64,000 nucleotides of DNA, from the NCBI RefSeq assembly GCF_050947875.1, contig NC_134569.1:13471131-13535130 (forward strand). The letters run 5' to 3'. Shown here in pieces: positions 45,139-56,989 of the stretch. The notes under the pieces were generated by a model. It saw only the letters and a list, made by a program, of their open reading frames with translations, searched no databases and had not been told where the DNA came from. The stretch comes from Dermacentor variabilis. Taxonomy: Eukaryota; Arthropoda; Arachnida; Ixodida; Ixodidae. The position numbers and the translations under genes are program-made. How positions within the stretch are numbered: position 1 is the stretch's first letter; each line of letters opens with the position of its first letter.

Positions 45139-45743
45139 CGCTTAGTCTCGAGCGCCGTGAGGCACTTTCCCAGCGCTGCGGCGCCCCGGATGAGGGAGAA
45201 CGCGGCGCCGGAGAGGCGCGAGCACACGGACACCGTGAAGTTCGAGCCGGCCACGAAGTAGAAGCCCCAGTACTCGTACGTCTGCTTCGGCACCGTCATG
45301 GTGAGCGAGAGGTCCAGGGTCCTGCCCGCCGGCGCCGTCACCGCGCCGTCCGAGTCGCGGAATACGTGCGCGTCGAAGCTGTGGTTCATCACCAGCTCCT
45401 GGGCCGAGCACCAGACGGTGGAGATGCGTTCGCGCACCGGGATGACGTCAGACACGGCCATCGCCACTAGCGTCTCCTTGTAGACGTTGAATCGCAGCAC
45501 GAACGGGTAGATGAACAGCACGGCTGCCGCCGCCACGAAGGCCAGCGCCAGAAACGGGTGGTGCGAGTACACGTGCATGCCGCCGCCGCCGCAGGAGAGC
45601 ACACCTGAGCGGCCGATGCTCAGGTGGTCGCCTCGTTCGCCGCGCGGACGCCGGGCCCACCCCGAGCTGTGGGAGAAGCCCGAGGAGACGGCGCCTGCCT
45701 TTCGCCGCCTTCTGGGCGCTTTTTTGTCTGCAGGTGCGCTCAC
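45139..45743 (-). CDS. DUF4792/DUF4793-like membrane protein, first recognised coding exon
   Basis: The minus frame holds a basic region (PRGERGDHLSIGRSG), a transmembrane segment (FLALAFVAAAAVLFIYPFVL) and a folded domain with VWCSAQELVMNHSF, YWGFYFVAGSNFTVSVCSR and a Cys near the end. The last part resembles the N-terminal extracytoplasmic domain of APD1-4-type proteins (DUF4792), as I recall. It ends AAG CG at 45139, followed by the donor GTGAGT. The CG joins the G of the middle exon in phase. The first in-frame ATG is at 45578-45576; the frame stays open upstream to a GTG at 45743, so the true start may be this ATG or lie in an upstream exon spliced near 45727. With the other two exons the protein is about 340-395 residues. 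Function unknown. Confidence 0.7.
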
Positions 45744-47430
45744 CTAGCTTTATCTCGGCGCACTTGTAGAAACCCTTGCGCACTACTTTCCGTCTGTCAT
45801 TTTGAAACGTATCGTGAAGGTGTCCCACTACCTCTTTCTTCAGTGGCTTCGGTACGAGTATAGACTGCCGAGGACGCAGAGGCGACCAGATATGCCGTGC
45901 TGTACGTATGGCAGGCGTTGTTTCCGAGCGACGTGACCATCGGCGGCGGATTCTGAGGCACTGCCAGCTTCGATCTAGGAGAAGCCCAGGTTGGGTTAAC
46001 GAACGATTCGGGTTTCTCTTTGTTGCAGCAATGTTCCGCTCGTTGCACGGCTTCTTCGGGCCGATGGCCTTGCTTGCGGCACTGCAGAGGCAGCTTGGTT
46101 GCCAAGCGTGCTGCCTCCCAGCGCGACGAGTGAAAGACTTGGGCCGTGCTGCCGACGCTCGTCGTCACATGCTCGAGTGTTGCAACTGCGAGTTAACTGC
46201 GAGACCCCTTTCGAACTCTCTCCCCCCGTGCAGTTTTTGCTCGTCCTTACGAAAAGCGAAATTGCAGACACTCCCGGCCGCGTCGAGCGAGAGCCGCGGC
46301 CCGTCCACGTTTCCGAGTTGTGCTTCGTCAAGGCAGTGTTTCAGCAGAACTCGGGGAGAAGAGAGAGCAACCTTCTCGGGCCACAAATAGCTCGCGCGCG
46401 GTAAGCCGGAGAAACGGAGCCGCGTGCTGCTCGCTGGGCGGAAGGGCCGGACACGAGAGTGGACGAACCCCTTCCTGTGGCCGGGCGACGGTGTTTCGCG
46501 GACCCTTGTGCAGAGGCACGAACGCCAGCTCGCGAAATCGGCAGCCGAGGCGGCGCTCACTTTCGTCTTCTGCACAGACGCCGCCTTCTGATCGTTGTAG
46601 CGCCCTGCCGTCTTTGTTCGACGTCGACACTCGCGCGGCGCTCAGCTGTTCGGAGCGCGCTTGTTTCCTGGGAGCACGTGGTCGCGTTGTTGCGAAATAT
46701 GCGCGCCGACGATGCCGCGTCGCTTTCGCGGCATCAACGAGACGACAGCGGGGCCACGCGGGTTTCCACGAGTACGACTCGCTTTCCCTTCCTCGGCGAG
46801 CCAGCGGTTCCAGCCGATCGTGCAACTGTCCGCTACGTTGCCTCCTTCTCGCGACGTTCGCGATGTGTAGCACACACAGCGTGAATGTCGTGTTCACCCA
46901 CTCTCGGATCAGGGAAAGGAGCGCCGCCCGCCGACAGTCTCACGCGGTCCGCAATCCTCGCTCGAGGCGCTGCGCGCGCGCGCCCCTCGTCTCTCGGCGC
47001 AACGCCCGTTCTTGCGCAAGCCCTCATTGTTATCTGTCAGCGGAGCTGGCCTAGCGACTTCTGCGCTCGTGTTTTCATTTTGGCACCGCCGCTCGGCGAT
47101 TTCTCCACTTAGCGCTCGAGCCGTGTCCGCCGATAGCGGCCTGAACGAGCTGATATCCCCGTCCGTCTTGCACCCCTCGTGGCGAGCGGGGCGGGGGCCT
47201 CTTCTTGGCCGCCCCTCTCGCTTGTCCATCGCAGCGGGTGACCTCGACTTCGGCCCAGCCGGACGATCGAGTCGCCAGACTGGAGGCGGACCGTTTGCTG
47301 CCTGTGTACTTTATTCGCGAGTAGAGCCACTTGCGCGCTTGCTGGTCTCGTTGGCGTATCTGCGCCTGCATCACACTTGGTGATGCGATTCGCGCGCCGC
47401 GGGTGTCGCACTTTTCTGCAGCAACAGTGT
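45744..47430. promoter_or_regulatory. CpG-rich segment, likely promoter region of the host gene
   Basis: Markedly G+C- and CpG-rich compared with the flanks (for example 46270-47250) and directly upstream of the first coding exon. Several long frames on both strands (such as 46320-47054 plus) are Arg/Ser-rich and lack domains, as expected of CpG-rich non-coding DNA. No TATA box or start site can be assigned. Confidence 0.45.
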
Positions 47431-49796
47431 ATTTATGACGCCTTCTAAAAGGACGCGTCGCCGTTAACAACAATCTTGTTTTATTGCGGGCCTTTGCCGG
47501 CTCTATAAAGGAGATTGTGTTGTTGCTACTGTCATTCACTGGAGGGGGGCCAGCACGTCTGTCCTGCAGAAAGAGCACTTGGCTTATTGCGACATTGAAC
47601 GAAAAAACACGCCATTTGCATCTAATAGTCTCACGACACCTCGAAAGTCACGTAGCGACATTTCTAGAGGCAAGACCAAAGAGCCTGACCTTGATCCGAT
47701 CAAACTCCTAAATAAAAACACTGCAATGTAAGGACTAGTACACGACGGTTTGAATGCTCTTACATCTGTTACCATATTATTGTCATGCTGATATCAGTGC
47801 AGTCGCAGCAACGCTTTCCTTTTGTTCTCGTCCGGTCTTTGCTTCGGGTCAACCGTGCACTTGTCAGCTATACGCGCCGTGCACGCCGACGGGCGCGCCA
47901 CTGGTGGCGGCCTTGCGCAGAACACGCGAGAGAGGAGCCTGGCGCGCGTCGTAGTTTGTTGCGTCGTTGATCGTGCTTCTCTGTCTTATTCACGTTTTCA
48001 GAGCAAGATAGCCAACACCACTCGCACGTGTGGGGTGGCCAAAGCTTCAGGGAATGTCGAAGAAGAATTGTTGCAGGGTGGGGGGCTCAAATACCGGTGA
48101 AAACGCGCCGGCGATACGGTTCGAATCATTCCCGGCGAAGCCTCAGCAGCTGAAGCAACGGTAGCAAAAATGGATCGTCGCTTCGAAGGGAAATTTCTTG
48201 TTGTCATCCTTTCCTTCTATCTCGTCGACGTATTTTCCACTCGATCATAGTTAGACGCGTGAGCAACGAAGTTCGTCTGCAATGCAGCATGAGGTTTAAA
48301 GGCATTTCGCTAAAGTTCAGAATGCTGTTTGCCGCTTATATTGTTTTCCGCTTCGTTACCGCGTTGCGCTAGCTAGGCAGCACGACTGCACGAGCGCATG
48401 GCGTTGTATGTTAAAGCTACTGAAGTTTGCAAGAACTGAAATTGTTGATTTTATGTGGCCCGGTAAATCCTCGCACCAACTGTCGCGCACTTCATGTTTT
48501 TACATCTATTTTATGCGCACATGTTTAACTGTTGCTAGTTGCACCATGCATAACTCTTGTCGATTCTTTTGAACTGCGAAGTTTTCACCCTGCCTTGTTT
48601 GTAAAGGGTATAAATCACGCTGTGTCTTATCGGAATGATACCAAGGAAGTGCTTCTTTAAGAGCTTTATTCTTCTCGCCAGAGGGCATCTTAGATATTGT
48701 TTGCGTTTTTAGAAATGTGTTTAGAAAATAGGTAGTTCAGAGCGAGAATTGGTAATAGCTGCTGCATATGGTATTCTTGTTCCATTTCTCGCTGAAAAGT
48801 TCGCGTCCCGTTTGGGAAGTCATCATACCTCGATGCTGCCTGAGCAAACTTAACACGCCGAGTGATTTGTTTGTTTCACAACGTAGTCCCTTCTTGCATG
48901 TGAGTTTTGTACTCAACTGAATTCTTTCTTATACTTACGCTGCAGACGACTAAACCGGGCCTTGCCGCCATCGCTCATCTACTTTGACTGGCCCTGCTCT
49001 GCCTTTAAATATATCATGTGGCACCTCTCTCTAGTAATATAAAAAAGTACTGAAAGGTAGTCAGTCTTTAGCTTTGTACGTTTCCAAGCAGCTCCGTTGC
49101 GGAATTTAATATTGCACAAACTGCAGCGGAAACGGTAGTTCATCGGCGTATGCAGCAGAATTGCATCGGCGGTACAATACTAACACGCGCTTTTATTAGC
49201 CCGTGTGTTTGGTGACTTCGTTGGCTAGTGTACGCGTTTCCATGAATAAATTGGCAATTACTCTTCTTGAGACGACTTCGACTGCGCTTATTCGGCGATG
49301 TCACATATATTCATCGGCAGAAAAATCACAACGGCATGTGCAGAGATTGCACCGTGCGGATTTGTTTGATATAAGTCTGCACTAACGACGGGTGCTTATT
49401 ATTCAGGTACAGAAGCAGCATTGCGGCAAGGGTAGAATAAAAAAAACATCGAGAGATGGCATTACTCAACCAAATTTATCGGCTAGTGAACATGAGCTCC
49501 ACGTCATGTAAATGGGGTTCATGGCGTTTGTCTGCGGGACACACCTTGCACGTATGTGGACCATGTTGTCCCAAACACCGGTAACATCGTGTTCATACCC
49601 GCTAGCACAGAGGTCAGCATCTTCCCTACAGCTCTCACCGCAGAAGCAGCAGCCTGGCACCCGAATAAAGGAGAAATCGCAGCCGCGAACTTCAGCCATC
49701 CTTGCTGCAAAGGGTTGTCGTCTGCTACTGCTCCCGCGTGTACTGTTGGAAGCGTCCGCTAGGTGGCTTTCAGTGGCGCCTCTATAGGCGGTGCAC
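47431..49796. other. Unassigned DNA
   Basis: No frame longer than about 75 codons has a recognisable product, and no clear repeats were found by eye. Confidence 0.5.
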
Positions 49797-50147
49797 GAGG
49801 CGTATAGGCGAAGTGCCTCGAGCGGCCAGTCGCGCTCCAATATTGCGTGCATTCGCGGGCTTCTTTCACGCTCGGAAAAACACTTTCATGTGGCACGTAT
49901 TGAGCAACATAAATATAGGGAGTTTTTCATCTTGCTCTACAATTTTCTCATTGACACTTTTTATCTAACTATAATATTTGAAAAGTTCATTACTTAATGA
50001 AGACTAACTATATAATTAGGCGGAATGCTAAAAATAATCTGAGTATCTCCAAGCGACAGCAAACAACATTATCTCAATTGGTTCTGTCCAGCTACGTCGC
50101 ATCTGTATATATTTAAATGTTGGTGCGTGATAGTTGGGATACCTTGT
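49797..50147. mobile_element. Right half of a mariner-like foldback MITE
   Basis: Aligns with the right half of 33272-33903: CGCTCGGAAAAACACTTTCATGTG near 49873, CTCATTGACACTTTT near 49948, AGTATCTCCAAGCGACAG near 50042, ending GTTGGGATACCTTGTA. It directly abuts the LINE piece that starts at about 50150. Confidence 0.75.
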
Positions 50148-50149
50148 AC

Positions 50150-50520
50150 AGAGAGAGACAACCAAGTACAAATTGTATGGGAAGGCCGAAAATGTAATGA
50201 AGTTGTGAATATTCACCAAGGACTAATAAAGCAAGGATATTCTCTGTCTCCATTGTTGTTCACACTTTATGTTAGGGGCATAGAAGGACGACTGGAAAAC
50301 AGTGAGTTAGACTTTGATTTATCATACATGCGTAATGGACAAATGGTGCAACAGAAGTTCCCCGGACCACATAGCGGACGACATAGTATGTGGGCGACAT
50401 AGTGCTACTACTAGCAGACAATGCAACATATTTACAGGCACTTGGCGAATATGTGCGGTAACGCAGCGACAAATCTAGGCCTTGAAGGGACTGACAACCG
50501 ATTTTCATGGTACACGTTTT
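50150..50520 (+). pseudogene. LINE family A RT fragment, upstream piece
   Basis: Encodes VQIVWEGRKCNEVVNIHQGL, then SLSPLLFTLYVRGIEGRLEN and DLSYMRNGQMVQQKF, RT motifs of the same LINE family as 37530-39001. The catalytic YADD region is garbled. It continues at 52765 after the inserted LINE. Confidence 0.75.
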
Positions 50521-50639
50521 TTTAGTGCAATGGAGAGCTTACCGGTCCGAGTGTGTAATCAAGAAGTGTTAACGCGGAAGATGCCGTGGAACATTTCTTA
50601 TCAAAAATTTTCGATCTGCAGTGAGGATGTAGATCGTTC

Positions 50640-52240
50640 ACCGGAGGCATGCTGAAAACGGTGATAGGTGAGAGCGATAGCGATTATACGCCGGTATTAG
50701 TGGGAGGCAGACGACAAGGGATTACGACTTGGATTAGTAAATGTTTAACTAACCGGTACCGATTTGTAACTACTAATGAATTTTCTTCTCCGCGATCACT
50801 AGTTGAATGCGGAGTACCGCAGGGCTCTGTATTGGGACCAATTTTATTCCTGCTATACGTCAACGGCATCAGCATTAATATTAAATCTAAAAGAATACTA
50901 TTTGCAGATGATTGCGTAATTTATAGACGAAGAATTAACTCTTTCGACACTGACATTTTGCAATCTGACTTTGCGAAAGTTACCGACTGGTGTAAACAGT
51001 GGTAAATTGCGAAAGTTACCGACTGGCGTAAACAGTGGTAAATGGAAATAAGTGTTTCAAAAACTAAGGCTGTAGCTTTCACTATATACATCTAGTAACC
51101 CAAGGGTTACCCGTTACATGATGAACGGCATTAGTATTGCACATGCGCAAACGATAAAATACTTGGGAATTCGTTTATCTTCAAACGTTTCATGGAATCA
51201 TCACATCGATGCGATTACTAGCAGCGCGTGTAAAACCCTTGGCTACATTAGGCGTAACCTTTACTCGGCAAACAAGTCCACTAAATTATTAACCTATACT
51301 AAGCTGGTTCGTTCGAAAATGGAGTCCGCGTCTTTTATTTGTAATCCTCATCAGTCGTACCTCATAAACAAGCACGAGTCAGTCGAAAACAAAGCAGCCC
51401 GCTTCATCACGAAAAATTACTCACGAACTTCTAGCATCACTAACATAAAATATATCTCTAAATCTCCCCTCGCTAGAAAATCGAAGGCTGATAGGACTTC
51501 TTTCCCATCTTCACCAGCTACATCACTGCGGGTCGTCTTTCAGCGCATGCCACATCAGGCCCGCGCATCGTATCTTCCCGCGCCTTGATCATCCCTTTAA
51601 CGTGCAGCCCGCTCTTGCGCGCACTAACTTCTTGAATTACTCGCCCCCTCTTTCTCGCGACATATCACTGGAATATGTTACCAAATGAAATCGTATCAGC
51701 TCTAAGTCATGATGATTTCCTAGACGCTATTTTAACGTACCAACATAGTATTCTCTTGCTCATTTGTTATAGGCATCACTGTGTTATTGCGCGCTTTTTT
51801 CTTATTTTATCTTATTTTACCTTTCTTTTCCTCACCATATTTTGATGTTCCTTGCGCAAATAGTTTTGTTCTAGGTTAGCACAGAGTCACTTGTACTGCA
51901 TAAAATTTTATCTGCTTGTGCTTTTCATTGTTTCATGCAGTATCTGCTGGTATGTGTACGTTTTTAGCAAGCATGTTTCCTTGTATGAAGTGACCAAGTT
52001 ACGTTGATGTTGTGTAACACCCATTTTATGTCTATATGTATCTTCAACGTTTAGGACGTGTCGTTGTATTGCTCTTACTGTCTCTTTTTGTTCTTTTTCC
52101 TGCTTTTCCGCTTGTGTTCTTTATGTTGTAGCATGCATTATCTGTTTAAATACATATACTGTATCTATCACTAATTTATTGTAACACCCCTATGTAATGC
52201 CCGCATGGGCCTTTAGAGTACTTGAATAAAAAAGAAGTGT
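50640..52240 (+). pseudogene. CR1/L2-like LINE, 5'-truncated, inserted in LINE family A
   Basis: The RT is seen as WISKCLTNRYRFV, VECGVPQGSVLGPILFLLYV and catalytic ILFADDCVIY (about 50895-50925). The thumb and post-RT part follow (IKYLGIRLSSNVSWNHHID, LLTYTKLVRSKMESASF). The 3' UTR runs to ATGGGCCTTTAGAGTACTTG and AATAAA near 52230. A 36-bp tandem duplication (50974-51045) introduces a stop, and more frameshifts follow. Confidence 0.8.
50974..51045. repeat. 36-bp tandem duplication within LINE RT
   Basis: GCGAAAGTTACCGACTGG(T/C)GTAAACAGTGGTAAAT occurs twice in direct succession, with one difference. Confidence 0.9.
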
Positions 52241-52764
52241 GACCGTAGCTGTAACAGCATAATTTTGTTTATCAAGTCGATTTTACTGCGATTCATGTTT
52301 TCGGAATCGTTAATTTTTTTCTCTAAAATAATAGCTACGTGTTTTCGTGGTATCCTGTCCAACGGCTTTGGTATTTAACCAGTCAAAACGAAATCAATCG
52401 GATCGATAACGAAATGGCGCCTTTGCAGGTGAGACGAAGATCAGGGCGTTGGCGTAGCCACGCGTGCGTTTTGGTTTCCGAAGCATAGAATAATGCTTGA
52501 GTGTCGAACAATATACCAGCTGAAATTTTATGCAATAATTATACTATACTTATTAACAGTCGACTAACTACAGTAATCTCATGGAATATACCCGAAGTAC
52601 CAATATTTCACTGTCAGGTCTCGCCACTTGCTGGTTTTTGAGACATTCTTTGCAAGTTTAAAATTATAATTTCTTTTTAAATAGCGAACAACGTGCTGGG
52701 TTCTATCACTATACATCATGGTAATTTCATTTCCATCAAGGTCTTACAACACATTCCCGCCAGT

Positions 52765-53445
52765 TCTCAGTCCCTTTAAATCTAGCACAGAGAAATCGGA
52801 AGTTATGATCTTTAATGAAGAAACGAGTAATTACGAGGTTTCGATTCAACAGCTAGTCGTACCCATAGTGAATCAATATTAGTGCCTCGGCGTATACATA
52901 AACGAAGAATCCACCAAGATATCCTGAGAATAAAGGGGAAGCGGAATGCACGAATGATGAAACACAGAACACTTTGCGGCCACAATAAATAGGAGGAGGT
53001 ATGTGGAAAGTAGTAATGGTGCCATCGCTAACGTTTGAAAATGTCATTCTGTGCTTCAGATCGGATATCTTGTCGGCGTTGGAAGTTAACGAAAGATCGG
53101 TACGGCTTGACGAGCTCACGGCAAAACCACAAATGAGGCAGTGCACGGTCACATGGGTTGGGCCTCGTCTGACGTCGGGGAAGTGCAGAGCAATATTAGT
53201 TTTGAAAAAAGAAAGATCAGGAACATGGATCAAAATAAATGGGCGGCTAAAGTGCACAATTATCTGTACATGAAAAGCGTAAACACAGCATGTCGGAAGA
53301 GGCCAAGAAAATTAACGACCAAGTACAGGGTAATTGAAAGTGTAAGTAGACAACCAGGAGTCATCAGAACGAAAGTGAGAGAAACAGAGACAATGAATTG
53401 GATGCAAAGCATGGAAATAAAAAGTTCGGCAGCGTGTTACGCTCC
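52765..53445 (+). pseudogene. LINE family A, downstream piece
   Basis: Shows STEKSEVMIFNEET, a YLGVYINEES-like segment, WKVVMVPSLTFENVILCFRS and, in another frame, HGHMGWASSDVGEVQ and WAAKVHNYLYMKSVNT. This is the post-RT part of the LINE whose RT piece lies at 50150-50520. The order and strand match, so one copy was split by the 50640-52240 element. Confidence 0.75.
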
Positions 53446-53459
53446 TGTAGCACGTGGAG

Positions 53460-53693
53460 GCGAAAGCCTGCTGCACCATTGGTAATGCGCCGTCTCGCGT
53501 CATCGCGCTGCTGCTTTCGCAGTTCGGCTTCTCCGGCTTGGTTTCGGCGCTTAGGTGCGGCTTGGCGCGCTCCTAAAGCGGGGTCAGACTCGCGCCGACG
53601 ACGTTTCTCTTCGACTTTGCGTTGCATCCTCTCAGCAGGGGATTGAAAAATATGCGGTTCTGTGTGCTGTACGGGTGATTTCAACGAATGCAT
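53460..53693 (-). other. Basic, coiled-coil-like reading frame
   Basis: The minus frame is rich in Arg, Lys, Glu and Ala with a loosely repeated pattern (VEEKRRRRESDPALGARQAA, RRNQAGEAELRKQQRDDARR). It has no start in good context and no recognised domain, and may be a transposon fragment. Confidence 0.25.
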
Positions 53694-54002
53694 GCACTGT
53701 TCGCTTCACTTTAGTGAGCGCGTGTAGCCTCAGCCTTGTGGGGGTATGAGCTACTGCATTATTTGCTTGCTTACGGGGGTGTGAGCTATTGAGATGGTCA
53801 CGTGGTTTTTTGTACCACTCGACTAGACGCCGCGTTTCTTTACGTTGGATGCGGGAATGCAATGAATGTACGCATTGTGCGCTTCACTTTGCTGGGTGCT
53901 TGTAGCCACTGCGTTGCGAGAGGTATGAGTCATTGTGTTTTTCGCTTGCTTAAGGGGGTATAATCCATTGCTGATGATGATATTTTTGTAGCTTTGGACC
54001 GG
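53660..54002 (+). repeat. Diverged tandem duplication of about 175 bp
   Basis: 53680-53830 and 53857-54002 align with many substitutions. Shared blocks include CGCTTCACTTT, CTTGTAGCC-like, TTGCTTGCTTACGGGGGT/TCGCTTGCTTAAGGGGGT, and TTTTTTGTACCACTCGACTAGACG/TTTTTGTAGCTTTGGACCGGACGACG. Confidence 0.6.
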
Positions 54003-54123
54003 ACGACGTCTCAGACGCGACTCTCCTGCTCTCGGGGCCACTGTCTTGTGGACTTGTGCTGCTCCAGCCCTGGTCTCACTCCGAAAGGAACTTCGAATGC
54101 TCTAGCAGCGACGCTGGGATAGC

Positions 54124-56472
54124 TTGAGAGCCATAATCCAAGCAGAGCGGTGGGAAATGGAAGCGTGGTGCAGTGGAAATGTCTTCCGTAGGCATCTTTC
54201 AAGGAGGAGCACAACTCGTTCTTCCACAGTAGATCCAAGCGATGAGATCATAGTTGATTCACCAGATAGAGTTCTTGCACTGGCGAGGCTGTTTTACATG
54301 AACGTGTATGCCGAACCAGCTGCCACTCCAGCTATCTTTCCATTTGTTTCACCAACTGAGCCGCAAGGAAGTTAGTGACTCTGCCATAGTCGAGGACGAG
54401 CTCGCTTCGGCCTTGAGGTCTATGGTGCATAATCGGGGTACATGATCCGATGGTGTGACTGTTGAATTTTATATGAAGTTTTGGAAACTGTAAGAGAAGC
54501 TGTTCACATCATTGATGAAGTCTGCTGCACATTTCGTTAGTGCGAGTGAAGGTTGCTCAGTGAAGAAACCTTGTCAGCCTCTCAAAAAGAGGGGCTGATC
54601 ACTCTCGTTTGCAAGGATGAGTCGAGAAGCACCGATCTACGAGCATGGCGTCCAACCACACTTTTGAACTGCGACTACAAGCTCGTCGCAAAGTGTGTAT
54701 GCGACTCACTTCAGTGCTCAGCACTGTTTTGGGTCCATACCAGGTATCTTGTGTCCAGGGGCTTTCCACTCAGCTTCACGGTTTAGCAGTAAGGAACCTT
54801 CTCCTGTGGGCGAATGCCAGGAAACCTTTAGGTATTCTCTGCTCCTTTGATCAGGAGAAGGCTTTCGATATCATTAGCCACAGGCACCTGTACCAGGTTT
54901 TGGATGAGGCTGGCTTTAGCGTAGGTGTTCGGCGAATGCTCCAAGCTTTATATTCTCGACCGACTACTGCTGTTCTCCTACAGGATCGCGTCTCGGAGAC
55001 GTTTGTTGTGGGTCGTGGTGTACGGCAGGGAGATCCTCTCTCGCCTGCTCTCTACGTACTCGCTTTTGAACCGCTTCTGCAGAGGTTGTCCGGTGACAGT
55101 AGAATTGGTAGATTCGTACTCCCACGAGCTTCCCTTCTAGTTGCACTTTTTGCCTATGCGGACGACTTGTCTTTTGTCGTCCCGGACGAGGTATCGGCTT
55201 GCACCGTCTTGGCTGTCATGGACAGTTACTGCAGGGCGAGTGGTGCAGGTCGAAAAGTGCAGCCATCTACTTGAATTCTACTCCATCCAGTCCGCAGCCC
55301 ATTCATGGTCTACCCGTGAAAACGCGGTGGCGAATTCTAGGTTTCCAATTTGATCCAGACTGTATCTCTCCTGAAAAACTGGCAGCAAGCTAAGGAGCGG
55401 GTTAAAACCAGAATTCAAGAATTCAGCGCGTTGTCGTGTCCATTGACAGCTCGAGCAAATTATTCGCTCACTTCTGTTATCCTTTCTCGCGTACGTTGCA
55501 TGTGTGTCTCTTATCCCAACCCGAAACAAGTTTACCTTGGAGAGTGTCCTCTTTTGTTTTCTTTGAAAAGGCACCACTGGCTGTTTAGCTCGGCAGGTGC
55601 TTAAGTTGCCCAAGGATAAGGGAGGACTCGGAATTCCTGACCTGGGGATTGTGGCTACTGCACTACATGTCACGTGGACCCAGGTCGATTTTAACTCGGA
55701 TTTGCTCCGGACTCGAAACTTAACTTCCTTTCTGCTTAGTGCTCGACTCCGTTTGATATCGCAAAGCACATTTTCTCACTGTGTGCCTCGCTCAGTTTCG
55801 CCGTACGCCATTTATGCAGCAGCTGCCAATTCTCTGGTGCGCCACCGTCAAGGTTCACCCCGGCATCGATGCAGTTTCAATTCCACTCCAAGAACTAGTT
55901 GATATCCTCACCCCAGGTCTCCCCCCGCATTGCCAAAGGTACGATCTGTCCATAAACAGGCCAAGCTGGAAGGTCATTACGGCCAGTTTCTTCGACGCCA
56001 GGCGAGCTACGTTCATGTACCGCCTGGCGCGAGGGTGTCTGCCGTTGAGTTACAGGCGCTCCACAGCCAGCCCGGCTCGTGGAGTGTGTCCTTTTTGTGG
56101 TGGACGTGAGGATACGGTCCATATCTTTTCGCAGCGTTTGCTTCCCGCAGCTCTTCTTCAATGGATAACGCGTCTTCTTAGTCTCCCAGGGGCTCCATCA
56201 GACTGTTTCTTGTACCCTTTGCCTAAGCAGGCGATCACGTGTTCGTGCTTCTTGGCGAGTGGTCATACCAAGTTTGGTTAGCACGCTATGATGCGGTTTT
56301 CGGGGGGCGGGCACCGGGCCTTTACGATGTGCTTGCGAAAGCGCGGAAGGAGGTCTGGTTCCATCTCACCCGGGAGCGGCATCACTTGGGCGAGAAGTTT
56401 CCCGAAGTGTGGGCTCGCCCTGCCGTTATTTTTGACGAGTCAAGTGGAAATTTTCTCTCCATTAACTTATGA
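54124..56472 (+). pseudogene. Tx1-like (L1-group) LINE ORF2, 5'-truncated
   Basis: RT motifs occur in L1/Tx1-type order: LRAWRPTTLLNCDYKLVAKC, CSFDQEKAFDIISHRHLYQV, GVRQGDPLSPALYVLAFEPL and catalytic LFAYADDLSFVVPD (about 55145-55180). The post-RT part includes LPKDKGGLGIPDLGIVATAL, a CCHC-like CPFCGGREDTVHIF (about 56085-56130), and a C terminus ending FDESSGNFLSINL at 56472. At least five frameshifts or stops. The endonuclease is missing. 56640-56986 is an inverted fragment of the same family. Confidence 0.85.
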
Positions 56473-56639
56473 TGCATGCCCCTAAGGTCGCTCGACTCGC
56501 CCTTGTGTGCCAGTCGTGTTTGGCTCAGTGAAACCTAGAGCCAGAACCGGTGGAACTTCAGCGAGGCACACAGTGAGCAAATGTGCTTTGCGATATCAAA
56601 CCGATTCGAATACTAAGAAAAAAGGAAGCCAAGCTTCGC

Positions 56640-56986
56640 GTCCGGAGCATATCCGAGTTAAAAGCCACCTGAGTCCACCTGACATGTAATGCAGTAGCCA
56701 CAATGATCAAGTCAGGAATTCCAAGTCCTCCCTTAACCTTGGGCAACTTAAGCACCTGACGAGCTACACAACCAGTGGTGCCTTTCCACAGAAAATGAAA
56801 GAGGACATTCTCCAAGGTAAGCTTGTTCCCGGTTGGAACAAGAGACACACATGCAACGTACGTGAGAAAGGAAAACAGAAGTGAGCGAAGAATTGTTGCT
56901 CGAGCTATCAATTGACACGACAACGCGCCCTCGTGTGGTCGCGCTGCACTGCCGACGGCTTTGGTGGTCTGCATAGTTCTATGCAT
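56640..56986 (-). pseudogene. Tx1-like LINE fragment, inverted
   Basis: The minus frame corresponds to the post-RT region of 54124-56472: LENVLFHFLWKGTTGCVARQ, LKLPKVKGGLGIPDLIIVAT and WTQVAFNSDMLRTRSL. It keeps the VLFHFLWKG part that is frame-broken in the plus copy. It lies 170 bp beyond the plus-strand stop, in opposite orientation. Confidence 0.8.
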
Positions 56987-56989
56987 TCA

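Noticed and set aside
46320..47054. 244-codon open frame in the CpG-rich region, with other long frames on both strands
   Set aside because: Arg/Ser/Cys-rich translation without domains; long frames on both strands are expected in such G+C-rich DNA.
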